Positions 1-6,033 of a DNA stretch of 6,171 bases are shown here, piece after piece. Origin of the DNA: Neisseriaceae bacterium. GTDB lineage: Bacteria; Pseudomonadota; Gammaproteobacteria; Burkholderiales; Neisseriaceae. Position 1 is the first letter of the stretch. Each line of letters opens with the position of its first letter. The position numbers and the translations under genes are program-made. The DNA lies in NCBI GenBank assembly GCA_017989485.1, contig JAGNPU010000119.1, forward strand, positions 1-6,171, given 5' to 3'. The notes beneath the pieces were generated by a model that saw nothing but the letters and a program-made list of their open reading frames with translations, did not search any database and was not told where the DNA came from.

Positions 1-270
1 GAGCAACACCGGCTTACGGCGTAGGCTGCGGGTGAGCGTGGTTAGGGGAATGGCGGCCATGACGGTGCCGAGCGCATACAGGGTAATCAATTGGCCGGCC
101 CAGGCCTCCGATATCTGTAGGTCGGCACTAATTTGAGGGAGTAAACCAGCAGGCAATACTTCGGTCACAATGGCCAAGAAACCAGTTAAGGCAAGGGCAC
201 ACAGGTTGAGCAGGGGAAAGTTGGTGCTGCTGGGTTCGGGGGGCATGTGTGTTGAGTGAGCAGGGCTCAT
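1..270 (-). CDS. MFS transporter, DHA1/AraJ-like efflux family (5' part, cut by window edge)
   Basis: The first 90 codons are open and in frame to the window edge; I translated them by hand. The N-terminal tail (residues 1-17, hydrophilic, MSPAHSTHMPPEPSS) is followed by a hydrophobic helix at about 18-41 containing GFLAIVTEVLPAGLLPQIS. A second helix lies at about 57-78 (AGQLITLYALGTVMAAIPL), then a basic loop TRSLRRKPVLL at 80-90 in the place of the MFS motif A. The E-x-L-P-A-G-L-L-P pattern and the A-G-Q-L-x-T-x-Y-A-L-G pattern are typical of 12-helix proton-driven drug or sugar exporters of the AraJ/YdhP type in the inner membrane. The start is set at the ATG at 270, just downstream of a repressor-type operator; a weak alternative start is Met9 (246). 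The Shine-Dalgarno sequence is poor. The upstream TetR gene suggests substrate-induced export; the substrate cannot be told from this part. Confidence 0.9.
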   Translation of the reverse strand, partial: MSPAHSTHMPPEPSSTNFPLLNLCALALTGFLAIVTEVLPAGLLPQISADLQISEAWAGQLITLYALGTVMAAIPLTTLTRSLRRKPVLL

Positions 271-287
271 GGTCTCATCTTTCTATA

Positions 288-311
288 ATTATGTATCGAA
301 CGATACATAAT
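288..311. promoter_or_regulatory. Operator palindrome in front of the MFS gene, probable TetR-family binding site
   Basis: ATTATGTATCG (288-298) and CGATACATAAT (301-311) are perfect 11-bp inverted repeats separated by AA. The site lies 17 bp upstream of the MFS start codon and overlaps the -10 box and the expected transcription start of the promoter at 307-335. This is the usual geometry for repression by a TetR dimer, and the adjacent upstream gene codes for one. Assignment of that protein to this site is inference from proximity. Confidence 0.85.
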
Positions 312-335
312 ATGGACGTGACTGAGCCGCGTCAA
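307..335 (-). promoter_or_regulatory. Sigma70-type promoter of the MFS gene
   Basis: Read on the minus strand, TTGACG (335-330) and TATTAT (312-307) are separated by exactly 17 bp, a near-consensus promoter. Transcription should start near 300, inside the operator palindrome, giving a leader of about 30 nt. No clear terminator separates it from the repressor gene upstream, so some read-through from that gene is also possible. Confidence 0.75.
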
Positions 336-369
336 TGCACGGATGGCGGATTTGGGGCAAATGAAATAC

Positions 370-993
370 TTATTCGGCGCTGGCGGCGGGCATGTTTAGG
401 CGTAGGCTGCGCATCAGTTCGCTAATGGTGGCGTCAATTGCGCTGAGGGAGGTGCCGTCTTGGGCCATGCTGGAAATGCCCAATAAAAAACCGTTATAGA
501 GTGTGGCTAACGTGGTCACATTACTGTCGGCGGGCAGCTGCTTCAGCGCGATGGCGCGTTCAAAACAGCGAGCAAAGCCCGCGCCGGTTTTGGCGCGCTG
601 CTGGGCCAGTAGCGTTTGTAAATGCTGGTGTTCGGGCGCGCAGGTGGCCGTGGCCAATACCACGAAGCAGCCTTTGGGATTGTCGGTTTGGGTTTGCATT
701 TGGGCCGATTGGCGTAAGACGTTTTCGATGGCTTGTAAAGGGGGGATGGTGTCGTCGTACAGCTGTGCCCCAACTTTGCCATGCGAGTCCATGTAGATTT
801 TAAAGACTTCAACAAACAGCGCCTCTTTCGAGCCGAAGGCCGCGTAAAAGCTGGGCGAGGAGATGCCACCCATTTTGGCCTTGAGCATGGCCAAGGTGGT
901 GGCCTCATAGCCATATTGCCAAAATAAGTCCATGGCCTGACATAAAGCCTGATGGCGATCAAAGGTGCGGGGTCGGCCAGCAGGGCGTGTCAT
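370..993 (-). CDS. TetR/AcrR-family transcriptional repressor
   Basis: A 207-residue protein, normal length for the family. The N-terminal DNA-binding domain covers about residues 8-60: GRPRTFDRHQAL, then FWQYGYEATTL, then the recognition helix region ISSPSFYAAFGSKEALF, the hallmark of the TetR_N fold. The C-terminal part (about 80-200) is a helical ligand-binding and dimerisation domain; KGCFVVLATATCA resembles the 'GC-x-hydrophobic' segment seen in ComR/YcfQ-like members. The ATG at 993 is preceded by a good Shine-Dalgarno AAGGA (1004-1000) with 6 nt spacing, and no upstream start is needed. It lies directly upstream of, and in the same direction as, an MFS exporter gene with an operator in its promoter. 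It is therefore probably the ligand-sensing repressor of that exporter. The ligand is unknown. No copy of the exporter operator is seen at its own promoter. Confidence 0.93.
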   Translation of the reverse strand: MTRPAGRPRTFDRHQALCQAMDLFWQYGYEATTLAMLKAKMGGISSPSFYAAFGSKEALFVEVFKIYMDSHGKVGAQLYDDTIPPLQAIENVLRQSAQMQTQTDNPKGCFVVLATATCAPEHQHLQTLLAQQRAKTGAGFARCFERAIALKQLPADSNVTTLATLYNGFLLGISSMAQDGTSLSAIDATISELMRSLRLNMPAASAE

Positions 994-1032
994 ATTGATT
1001 CCTTTAGTGACAGGGTGATGAGACAGGGGTTT

Positions 1033-1061
1033 ATGGTAAGGCGGCCGAGGGGCTTTGTCAA
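1033..1061 (-). promoter_or_regulatory. Sigma70-type promoter of the TetR gene
   Basis: On the minus strand a perfect -35 box TTGACA (1061-1056) and a -10 box TACCAT (1038-1033) are 17 bp apart, placed about 40-70 bp upstream of the repressor start codon. A small perfect inverted repeat, GCTTTG-T-CAAAGC (1052-1064), covers the -35 box and could be a binding site or chance. Confidence 0.75.
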
Positions 1062-1089
1062 AGCGGGCGAGGGGTGCTGTGGCGCGCCC

Positions 1090-1115
1090 AAAAAAAACGG
1101 GCCCTTAGGCCCGTT
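1090..1115 (-). terminator. Rho-independent terminator of the FAD/Fe-S dehydrogenase gene
   Basis: AACGGGCC (1096-1103) pairs with GGCCCGTT (1108-1115) around a 4-nt loop. On the minus strand the stem runs straight into a T-run (A8 at 1090-1097 on the plus strand, partly used by the stem). It lies 18 nt beyond the stop codon and separates the dehydrogenase gene from the repressor gene promoter downstream. Confidence 0.93.
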
Positions 1116-1133
1116 GGTCGTCTGCGCTTGGAT

Positions 1134-4100
1134 TTACAACAGCACGCGTTCTATCCCACCGTTGTTGGCGGTGTCAACGAATTCAGGCATCCACTTGTCA
1201 CCCAAAACGTGTTTGGCCATTTCGATCACAATGTAGTCGGCCTCAATCGGCGTGTCTTGCTCGTAGCGGCTCAGGCCTTGTAAGCAGGCTGGGCAAGAGG
1301 TCAAGATTTTGACCGGGTCCTTATTGGGTAAGGCGGCCAGATTTTTCTCGATCTCTTCTTGCTTGCGAAAGCGTACCTGGGTAGCGATGTCGGGACGGGC
1401 CACGGCAAAGGTACCAGACTCGCCACAGCAACGGTCGGTCAAGGGCACGTCTTGGCCCATTAGGGCGGTGACGGTCTTGGTTGGCTGTTGCAGCTTCATC
1501 GGCGTGTGGCAGGGGTCGTGATACAAATACTGCTGACCGGCCACGCCCGATAGCTTGATGTCTTTTTCCAATAGAAATTCATGGATGTCGACGATGCGGC
1601 AGCCCGGGAAAATCTCATCGAAATGGTATTTTTCCAATTGGTCGTAGCAGGTACCACAGCTGACCACCACGGTTTTAATGTCCAAATAGTTTAAGGTGTT
1701 GGCCACGCGATGGAACAGCACGCGGTTTTCCGTGGTGATGGCTTCCCCTTTGTCGCGCTGGCCGCCCGATGTTTGCGGGTAGCCACAGCATAAATAGCCT
1801 GGGGGCAATACGGTTTGCACGCCGGCGTGGTAGAGCATGGCCTGGGTGGCCAAGCCCACTTGGCTAAACAAACGTTCTGAACCACAGCCTGGGAAGTAAA
1901 ACACCGCTTCGGCATCTTCGGCCAGGTTGGGGTTGCGGATGATGGGGATGGTTTTGTCGTCTTCGATGCTCAACAAGGCCCGCGCCGTCCGAATGGGCAC
2001 ATCGCGCGGCAAGGGCCGGTTGATGAAGTGGACAATTTGTTCCTTGAGGCTAGAGGCCCCTAAGGTGGCGGGTGGGTTGTTTTTTTGCTGTTTGATCAAG
2101 CCTAGGCGTTTGCCCATGCCGTTGGCAAAGCGCTGAGATTTAAAGCCCAGCTTGATCACGGTGCTGCGCAAGGCCTTGATGCTGGCCGGGTCGGTGGCAT
2201 TCAAGAAGGCCATGCCCATGGCCACGGCGGGGCGGAATTTCTTTTGGCCAGACTGGCGCAGGAAGTTACGCACGGCCACGGTCACGTCGCCAAAGTCGAT
2301 GTTGACCGGGCACGGTTTTTCACAGCGGTGGCACACGGTACAGTGGTCGGCCACGTCGTTAAGCTCGTCAAAGTGCTTCAGCGACAGGCCGCGTCGGGTC
2401 TGCTCTTCGTATAAGAAGGCTTCGGTCAATAGGCCAACGCTGAGGATTTTGTTGCGCGGGCTGTACAGCAGGTTGGCGCGCGGGATGTGGGTGCTGCACA
2501 CCGGCTTACATTTGCCGCAGCGCAGGCAGTCTTTCACCATATTGGAAATGTCGCCCAGAGTCGATTTTTCCAAAATCAGCGATTCCGTCCCCAAAAGCTC
2601 GAACGAGGGCGTGTAGGCGCGACGTAAATCGCCTTTGGGCATGAGCTTGCCACGGTTAAAGTTGCCGTTCGGGTCGACGCGCTGCTTGTAGTCCCAGAAC
2701 GGTTGCATCTCTTCGTCGCTCAAAAATTCAAGCTTGGTGATGCCGATGCCGTGTTCGCCCGAAATCACCCCGTTCAGGCTTTTGGCGAGGGCCATGATGC
2801 GCTCTACCGCCTTGTGGGCGGTTTGCAACATGTCGTAATCGTCGGAGTTGACCGGCAAGTTGGTGTGCACGTTGCCGTCGCCGGCATGCATGTGCAAGGC
2901 CACAAACACGCGGCCACGCACCACTTTGACGTGGATTTTCTCTAAGGCCTTGATGATGGGCTCGTCGGTTTTGCCACTGAAAATTTCGGCCAATTGGCGA
3001 ATCAGGTCTTTTTTCACCGACACGCGCAGGCGGAAGTCGCGCATGGCGATGAAGCAGCTGTCGTCGCCGGCAGGGGCTTGGTCTTCTAAGCGCGTTTCCG
3101 GATAGCGGGCAAGATAGTCGGTGACGGGCGCATCCAGGTGGGTGAGCAACCAGGTCCAGCGTTCGTGGATGTGATTGACGGTGTCAATGGCCATTTCGGC
3201 ACGGTTGCCGAGCAGGTCTGCGGTGGACAAATCGGTGCCCAGTTTGTTGACCGGCAGCTTGCTTTGCAAGAAGGGCAAAATGGCTTCGCACAGGGCCAGC
3301 TTATTGCGAATGGAGAGCTCGATGTTGATGCGCTCAATCCCGTCAGAATAGTCGCCTAGGCGCGGTAGGGGAATGACCACGTCTTCATTAATTTTAAAGG
3401 CGTTGGTGTGCTTGGCAATCGCGGCCGTACGGGCACGGTCTAGCCAAAAGGTTTTGCGTGCTTCGGGGCTGACGGCGATAAAGCCTTCACCTTGGCGGGC
3501 CTGAGCCAGGCCGACGATTTCGGTGGCGATTTGGTCCAGGGCGGCTTCGTTGTCAGACACGATGTCGGCCAGCAGCACCATTTTGGGGCGGCCTTTGCCG
3601 GCCGCTTTGGTGGCGTAGCCGACGGCGCGCACATAGCGCCAGTCTAAGTGTTCTAGGCCGGCCATTTCCACGTCGGGATGGGCCTGAATGTGGTCACGAA
3701 TCTCCACGATGGCAGGGGTGGCGTTGGCCACGGTGCCAAAGAACTCCAAGCAAACGGTGCGGGTGTGTTTGGCCATGCGGTGCAAAATAAAGGCGGCGCT
3801 GGTGATGATGCCATCGGTGCCTTCTTTTTGTACCCCAGGCAGGCCAGACAGAAACTTGTCGGTGACGTCTTTGCCTAAGCCCACCTTGCGGAAGGAGGCC
3901 CCAGGAATGTTGAGCACGTCGGTGTGCTTAATGGTTTCGCCGTCGTCTTCTAGGGTGTGGACGTTAAAGCTGGCCACGTCCACCTCATGGATTTTGCCAA
4001 AGCAGTGGCCCACGCGTTCGATGAGCTGCCATTCGCCCTTAGGGTTGACCATTTTCCAGTAGGCCAGATTGTCGAGCGCCGTGCCCCATAAAACGGCTTT

Positions 4101-4952
4101 CTTGCCGCCGGCGTTCATGGCGACGTTGCCGCCGATGCAGGAGGCATCGGCGCTGGTTGGGTCAACGGCAAACACCAGGCCGGCCAGGTGGGCGGCTTCT
4201 TCGACGCGGCGGGTGACCACGCCGGCGCCACAATGAATAATGGGGCGTTCGCCGTCAAGGCCGGCCAGTTTTTTAAAGGTCACGCCGTGGTGGCGGTCTA
4301 GCTTCTCGGTGTTGATGACGGCGCTCATGGCGTCTAAGGGCACAGCGCCACCGGTGTAGCCGGTGCCACCGCCACGAGGGATGATGGTTAACTCAAGGTC
4401 AATTAGGGCGCGCACCAAGGGCGCGATTTCGGCTTCGGTGTCCGGCGTCAAAACCACAAAGGGGTATTCAACGCGCCAGTCGGTGGCATCGGTCACGTGG
4501 CTGACGCGGGCCAGACCGTCGAATTGGATGTTGTGTTTTTTGGTGATTTTGCTAAGAGACTTGCTGATGGCCTGACGTTTTTTGCGGGTTTGTTCAAAGC
4601 TGGCGTCAAAGAGGTTAACGGCTTTGCTGACTTCCATGATCATTTGCGCCACGTCGTCGTTGTCGTCCCGGCGTTTTTGGATTTCGCTGATGCGATGCCG
4701 CATTTCACGAACCAGTGCCGTTTGGCGATCGGGGTGGGCCAAGAGGTCATCCACAAGATAGGGGTTACGTTCTACCGCCCAAATATCGCCTAATACTTCA
4801 AATAACATCCGGGCAGAACGGCCGGTTTTTCTTTGTGCCCTTAGGGTTTGTAAAATGTCCCAAATAGGGGCCCCGAGGAGGCGAATCACAATTTCTCGAT
4901 CTGAAAAAGACGTGTAGTTATACGGTATTTCACGAATACGTGCAGTGGTCAT
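1134..4952 (-). CDS. Fused FAD-linked oxidase and Fe-S oxidoreductase, D-lactate/2-hydroxyacid dehydrogenase-like, with DUF3683-type N-terminus
   Basis: A 1272-residue, three-part protein. Residues about 1-130 match my memory of the DUF3683 N-terminus ([21 protein letters not shown]). Residues about 163-305 form the FAD-binding PCMH domain, with [11 protein letters not shown] at 192-202 and [17 protein letters not shown] at 267-283. About 440-775 is the FAD-oxidase C-terminal domain, with [10 protein letters not shown] (687-696), GEHGIG (732-737) and [13 protein letters not shown] (760-772). A ferredoxin-like part carries two CX2CX2CX3C clusters (C809/812/815/819 and C871/874/877/881), expected to bind two [4Fe-4S] centres. 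The C-terminus has two CCG domains (C1023, C1055-C1056, C1099/C1102; C1148, C1175-C1176, C1220/C1223) as in GlcF, GlpC and heterodisulfide reductase. This resembles a GlcD-GlcF fusion that would oxidise a 2-hydroxyacid at FAD and pass electrons to quinone at the inner membrane. No transmembrane helix is evident. The substrate (D-lactate, glycolate, D-2-hydroxyglutarate) is not decided. The start fits the conserved N-terminus although its Shine-Dalgarno (AGAG) is weak. Confidence 0.93.
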   Translation of the reverse strand: MTTARIREIPYNYTSFSDREIVIRLLGAPIWDILQTLRAQRKTGRSARMLFEVLGDIWAVERNPYLVDDLLAHPDRQTALVREMRHRISEIQKRRDDNDDVAQMIMEVSKAVNLFDASFEQTRKKRQAISKSLSKITKKHNIQFDGLARVSHVTDATDWRVEYPFVVLTPDTEAEIAPLVRALIDLELTIIPRGGGTGYTGGAVPLDAMSAVINTEKLDRHHGVTFKKLAGLDGERPIIHCGAGVVTRRVEEAAHLAGLVFAVDPTSADASCIGGNVAMNAGGKKAVLWGTALDNLAYWKMVNPKGEWQLIERVGHCFGKIHEVDVASFNVHTLEDDGETIKHTDVLNIPGASFRKVGLGKDVTDKFLSGLPGVQKEGTDGIITSAAFILHRMAKHTRTVCLEFFGTVANATPAIVEIRDHIQAHPDVEMAGLEHLDWRYVRAVGYATKAAGKGRPKMVLLADIVSDNEAALDQIATEIVGLAQARQGEGFIAVSPEARKTFWLDRARTAAIAKHTNAFKINEDVVIPLPRLGDYSDGIERINIELSIRNKLALCEAILPFLQSKLPVNKLGTDLSTADLLGNRAEMAIDTVNHIHERWTWLLTHLDAPVTDYLARYPETRLEDQAPAGDDSCFIAMRDFRLRVSVKKDLIRQLAEIFSGKTDEPIIKALEKIHVKVVRGRVFVALHMHAGDGNVHTNLPVNSDDYDMLQTAHKAVERIMALAKSLNGVISGEHGIGITKLEFLSDEEMQPFWDYKQRVDPNGNFNRGKLMPKGDLRRAYTPSFELLGTESLILEKSTLGDISNMVKDCLRCGKCKPVCSTHIPRANLLYSPRNKILSVGLLTEAFLYEEQTRRGLSLKHFDELNDVADHCTVCHRCEKPCPVNIDFGDVTVAVRNFLRQSGQKKFRPAVAMGMAFLNATDPASIKALRSTVIKLGFKSQRFANGMGKRLGLIKQQKNNPPATLGASSLKEQIVHFINRPLPRDVPIRTARALLSIEDDKTIPIIRNPNLAEDAEAVFYFPGCGSERLFSQVGLATQAMLYHAGVQTVLPPGYLCCGYPQTSGGQRDKGEAITTENRVLFHRVANTLNYLDIKTVVVSCGTCYDQLEKYHFDEIFPGCRIVDIHEFLLEKDIKLSGVAGQQYLYHDPCHTPMKLQQPTKTVTALMGQDVPLTDRCCGESGTFAVARPDIATQVRFRKQEEIEKNLAALPNKDPVKILTSCPACLQGLSRYEQDTPIEADYIVIEMAKHVLGDKWMPEFVDTANNGGIERVLL

Positions 4953-5044
4953 GGTGAGTCTCTAAGGATTTGGCAGGGTTGTTATTGGTCTATTGGGCAA
5001 ACATTCTACCTGAAACAAGGGGTTTGTGGAATGGCGTACTTGGT

Positions 5045-5074
5045 AAGATATTGTATACAATCAGATTAATTCAA
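5045..5074 (-). promoter_or_regulatory. Candidate promoter of the FAD/Fe-S dehydrogenase gene
   Basis: On the minus strand TTGAAT (5074-5069) and TATCTT (5050-5045) are 18 bp apart, with the 12-bp palindrome 5050-5061 in the spacer. It would give a leader of about 85 nt. A second, weaker -10-like box TAGAAT (5008-5003) lies closer to the gene but lacks a good -35. The boxes are only 4/6 matches, so this is tentative. Confidence 0.45.
5050..5061. promoter_or_regulatory. Perfect 12-bp palindrome, GntR-type operator candidate
   Basis: ATTGTATACAAT is fully self-complementary and has the T-G-T...A-C-A symmetry known for operators of GntR-family repressors (FadR/HutC-like groups). It lies 98 bp upstream of the dehydrogenase start codon, touching the candidate -10 box. 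Lactate and glycolate oxidation genes are often controlled by GntR proteins (LldR, GlcC), which fits. No such regulator gene is in this window, so the binder is inferred. Confidence 0.5.
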
Positions 5075-5121
5075 TGGGCTAATTGATGGGATAATCGTTG
5101 GGCATAAAGCGTATAAAAAAT

Positions 5122-5150
5122 TTGGCGTTCTGGTCAAAAAATGGTATATT
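5122..5150 (+). promoter_or_regulatory. Extended -10 promoter of the SRP RNA gene
   Basis: TTGGCG (5122-5127) and TATATT (5145-5150) are separated by 17 bp, and TGG directly before the -10 box makes an extended -10 element. An A-tract (5136-5141) lies in the spacer and another (5115-5120) just upstream of the -35. Transcription would start near 5157, a few bases before the folded RNA. The strength suits a constitutive housekeeping RNA. Confidence 0.8.
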
Positions 5151-5156
5151 ACGCCC

Positions 5157-5260
5157 TTCTATGGCGGGTCTCCCCGCATGGTTTCTTGGGTCAACGGGTC
5201 AGGCGCGGAAGCGAGCAGCCCAACTCAAATGAACCAGTGCCGGGGGTCTGGCTCGCCACC
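5157..5260 (+). ncRNA. ffs: Signal recognition particle RNA, small bacterial type (4.5S RNA)
   Basis: The highly conserved apical hairpin is present: GGTCAGG at 5197-5203, stem CGC (5204-5206) with GCG (5211-5213), GGAA tetraloop (5207-5210), then AGCAGCC (5214-5220). This is the Ffh-binding core of domain IV. The rest folds into one long rod: GGG 5196-5198 with CCC 5219-5221, TTGGGT 5186-5191 with ACTCAA 5223-5228, TGGTTT 5179-5184 with GAACCA 5231-5236, CCCCGCA 5172-5178 with TGCCGGGG 5238-5245 (one bulged C), and TGGCGGG 5162-5168 with CTCGCCA 5252-5258. The length of about 100 nt matches the Alu-less form of Gram-negative bacteria. With Ffh and FtsY it targets inner-membrane proteins co-translationally. 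The ends are estimated from the closing stem and the promoter; the 3' tail up to the terminator is probably trimmed. Confidence 0.95.
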
Positions 5261-5296
5261 TCATTTAGGTGTTGATGCCATCGGGCAGCCACCATT

Positions 5297-5327
5297 AAAA
5301 AAAACCACTCAGACGAGTGGTTTTTTT
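5297..5327 (+). terminator. Rho-independent terminator of ffs, bidirectional type
   Basis: CCACTC (5305-5310) pairs with GAGTGG (5315-5320) around AGAC, followed by T7 (5321-5327). An A8 run (5297-5304) precedes it, so it could also act on the minus strand. It ends the SRP RNA transcript about 40 nt past the mature region. Confidence 0.93.
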
Positions 5328-5465
5328 GCGTCTAGGGTTAGGGCGGGCATGGCGGGTAAAGCTAGTCATGGTTTGGTTAACGCCATCTCTAAAAAGTCAT
5401 TTATTAATCTCACCACGCTAAAACATGAGTGAAGTACTGCCCCCTTTTAGCCGCCGAGACAGGTT

Positions 5466-5555
5466 CTAGCGAGCCAGATGAAGCAGGCAAAACGTTTGTG
5501 GTGGCCGACCACGCTTTTATAGGAGGCGCCACTCTTGCCTGCGCTGGCTCGCTAG
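5466..5555. repeat. Two-tier inverted repeat, 90 bp, REP/MITE-like stem-loop
   Basis: The outer arms CTAGCGAGCCAG (5466-5477) and CTGGCTCGCTAG (5544-5555) are perfect 12-bp complements. Inner arms GCAGGCAA (5483-5490) and TTGCCTGC (5535-5542) add 8 bp after a small asymmetric internal loop (5 nt against 1 nt). The apical region holds a further hairpin, GTGGT (5498-5502) with ACCAC (5508-5512). It is immediately followed by a weaker hairpin, GGTTC (5555-5559) with GAACC (5568-5572). The structure is clear; whether it is repeated in the genome cannot be seen here. Confidence 0.7.
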
Positions 5556-5626
5556 GTTCTGGGGAGGGAACCCCTTGGGCCGTAGGCGCAAGGGGCGGAT
5601 CAGCAGGGGTGGCCTTTTCTTTGCAT

Positions 5627-5673
5627 ACTTTCTTTTGGCCACCCAAAAGAAAGTCTGTCGCCCTACAGGGCGA
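5627..5673. repeat. Tandem hairpin pair, probable dispersed repeat
   Basis: ACTTTCTTTTGG (5627-5638) pairs perfectly with CCAAAAGAAAGT (5643-5654) over a CCAC loop. Three bases further on, TCGCCCT (5658-5664) pairs with AGGGCGA (5667-5673). The combination of a T-rich/A-rich hairpin followed by a GGGCGA hairpin looks like a repeat type I recall from intergenic regions of many proteobacteria; that link is from memory. No T-run follows it on either strand in terminator position. Confidence 0.65.
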
Positions 5674-5769
5674 AAAACAACGACCGATCCATAGCAAAAT
5701 AGCCGAAGCATTACTGATAGGCTTTGAGCTTAATCCTAACGGCCATCAGGGCCCAGTCTACGGCTGGCT

Positions 5770-5796
5770 GGATCCCCGCCTGCGCGAGGATGACGG
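5770..5796. repeat. Short imperfect palindrome resembling the common 'GGATCCCCGCC...GATGACG' dispersed repeat
   Basis: ATCCCCGC (5772-5779) faces GCGAGGAT (5784-5791) over a CTGC loop, with one C-A mismatch. The wording is close to the short repeats scattered in many proteobacterial intergenic regions, including the ATTCCC-N8-GGGAAT (dRS3) repeats of Neisseria, as I remember them. This copy is degenerate. Confidence 0.5.
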
Positions 5797-5938
5797 CGCC
5801 TAGAGGTATGGTGAGTGGCCGCCAACGGCCCGAGCTAGGTCACAAAACCAAATAAACCATGGTTTTGTGCACCATCATAGGTCAGGCGGATAACCGAGCG
5901 CCTAGCCACGGCCCCACCTTGTGGCTGGTGTCATCCTC
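5786..5938. repeat. Cloverleaf-like structured element closed by a 9-bp inverted repeat
   Basis: GAGGATGAC (5786-5794) is a perfect complement of GTCATCCTC (5930-5938). Inside are three separate hairpins: GGCCG/CGGCC (5817-5821, 5826-5830), CACAAAACCA/TGGTTTTGTG (5841-5850, 5860-5869; 10 bp perfect, extendable by GGT/ACC past one bulge), and AGCCAC/GTGGCT (5904-5909, 5921-5926). GCGCCTAG occurs as a direct repeat at 5796-5803 and 5898-5905. It is not a tRNA, having no matching arms or conserved loop bases. It may be a small non-autonomous mobile element or a structured RNA; this is undecided. Confidence 0.5.
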
Positions 5939-5963
5939 CATCATCCCTCAATCGGGGCAATAG

Positions 5964-6000
5964 AAAAAACCCGTCCATCATTGATGGCACGGGTTTTTTT
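5964..6000 (-). terminator. Rho-independent terminator behind fadH, bidirectional type
   Basis: CCCGT (5970-5974) pairs with ACGGG (5989-5993), and inside it CCATCA (5975-5980) with TGATGG (5982-5987), leaving one bulged C. The stem is flanked by A6 (5964-5969) and T7 (5994-6000), so it can work on both strands. On the minus strand it lies 17 nt beyond the fadH stop codon. Confidence 0.92.
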
Positions 6001-6013
6001 GCTGGGGGTTAAA

Positions 6014-6033
6014 GGGCTTAAATGCTTAAGCCC
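6014..6033. repeat. Perfect hairpin over the fadH stop codon
   Basis: GGGCTTAA (6014-6021) and TTAAGCCC (6026-6033) are exact 8-bp complements around a 4-nt loop. The hairpin spans the last codons and the stop of fadH and lies just before the real terminator. On the minus strand it is followed only by TTTAA, so it is not itself a good terminator; it may protect the mRNA 3' end or be incidental. Confidence 0.6.

Larger units (their letters stand above)
5328..5963. other. Hairpin-rich intergenic island, no convincing gene
   Basis: This stretch between two terminators has open frames on both strands, up to 124 codons. None has a plausible Shine-Dalgarno, a recognisable domain or natural composition, and their translations simply read through inverted repeats. 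The part 5328-5465 shows nothing I can name. From 5466 onwards there is a chain of stem-loops, listed separately, that resembles dispersed palindromic repeats rather than coding DNA. There is no transposase, tRNA or CRISPR-like array in it. Confidence 0.7.

Noticed and set aside
501..803. Plus-strand open frames of about 100 codons opposite the TetR gene
   Set aside because: Shadows of a confidently identified repressor gene; no domain features.
1691..1915. Minus-strand out-of-frame ORF and the many plus-strand ORFs inside 1134-4952
   Set aside because: All overlap the continuous 1272-residue dehydrogenase frame, whose motifs are intact from end to end, so there is no frameshift to explain them.
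5178..5432. 84-codon plus-strand open frame
   Set aside because: It lies inside the SRP RNA gene and runs through its terminator.
5429..5803. 124-codon open frame on the plus strand (and its minus-strand counterparts at 5410-5697 and 5517-5711)
   Set aside because: No Shine-Dalgarno, no domain, and the translation reads through at least three inverted repeats; segments such as LDPRLREDD are typical read-outs of dispersed repeats. Both strands being open fits GC-rich palindromic DNA, not a gene.
5841..5873. 10-bp hairpin considered as an intrinsic terminator
   Set aside because: No T-run follows on either strand and no transcript is known to end there.
5786..5938. tRNA or tmRNA interpretation of the cloverleaf-like fold
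   Set aside because: Arm lengths and spacings do not fit, there is no GTTCGA-type T-loop, no anticodon arm of standard size and no CCA end.
5466..5938. CRISPR array or insertion sequence
   Set aside because: No regularly spaced direct repeats and no transposase frame; the inverted repeats differ from each other in sequence.
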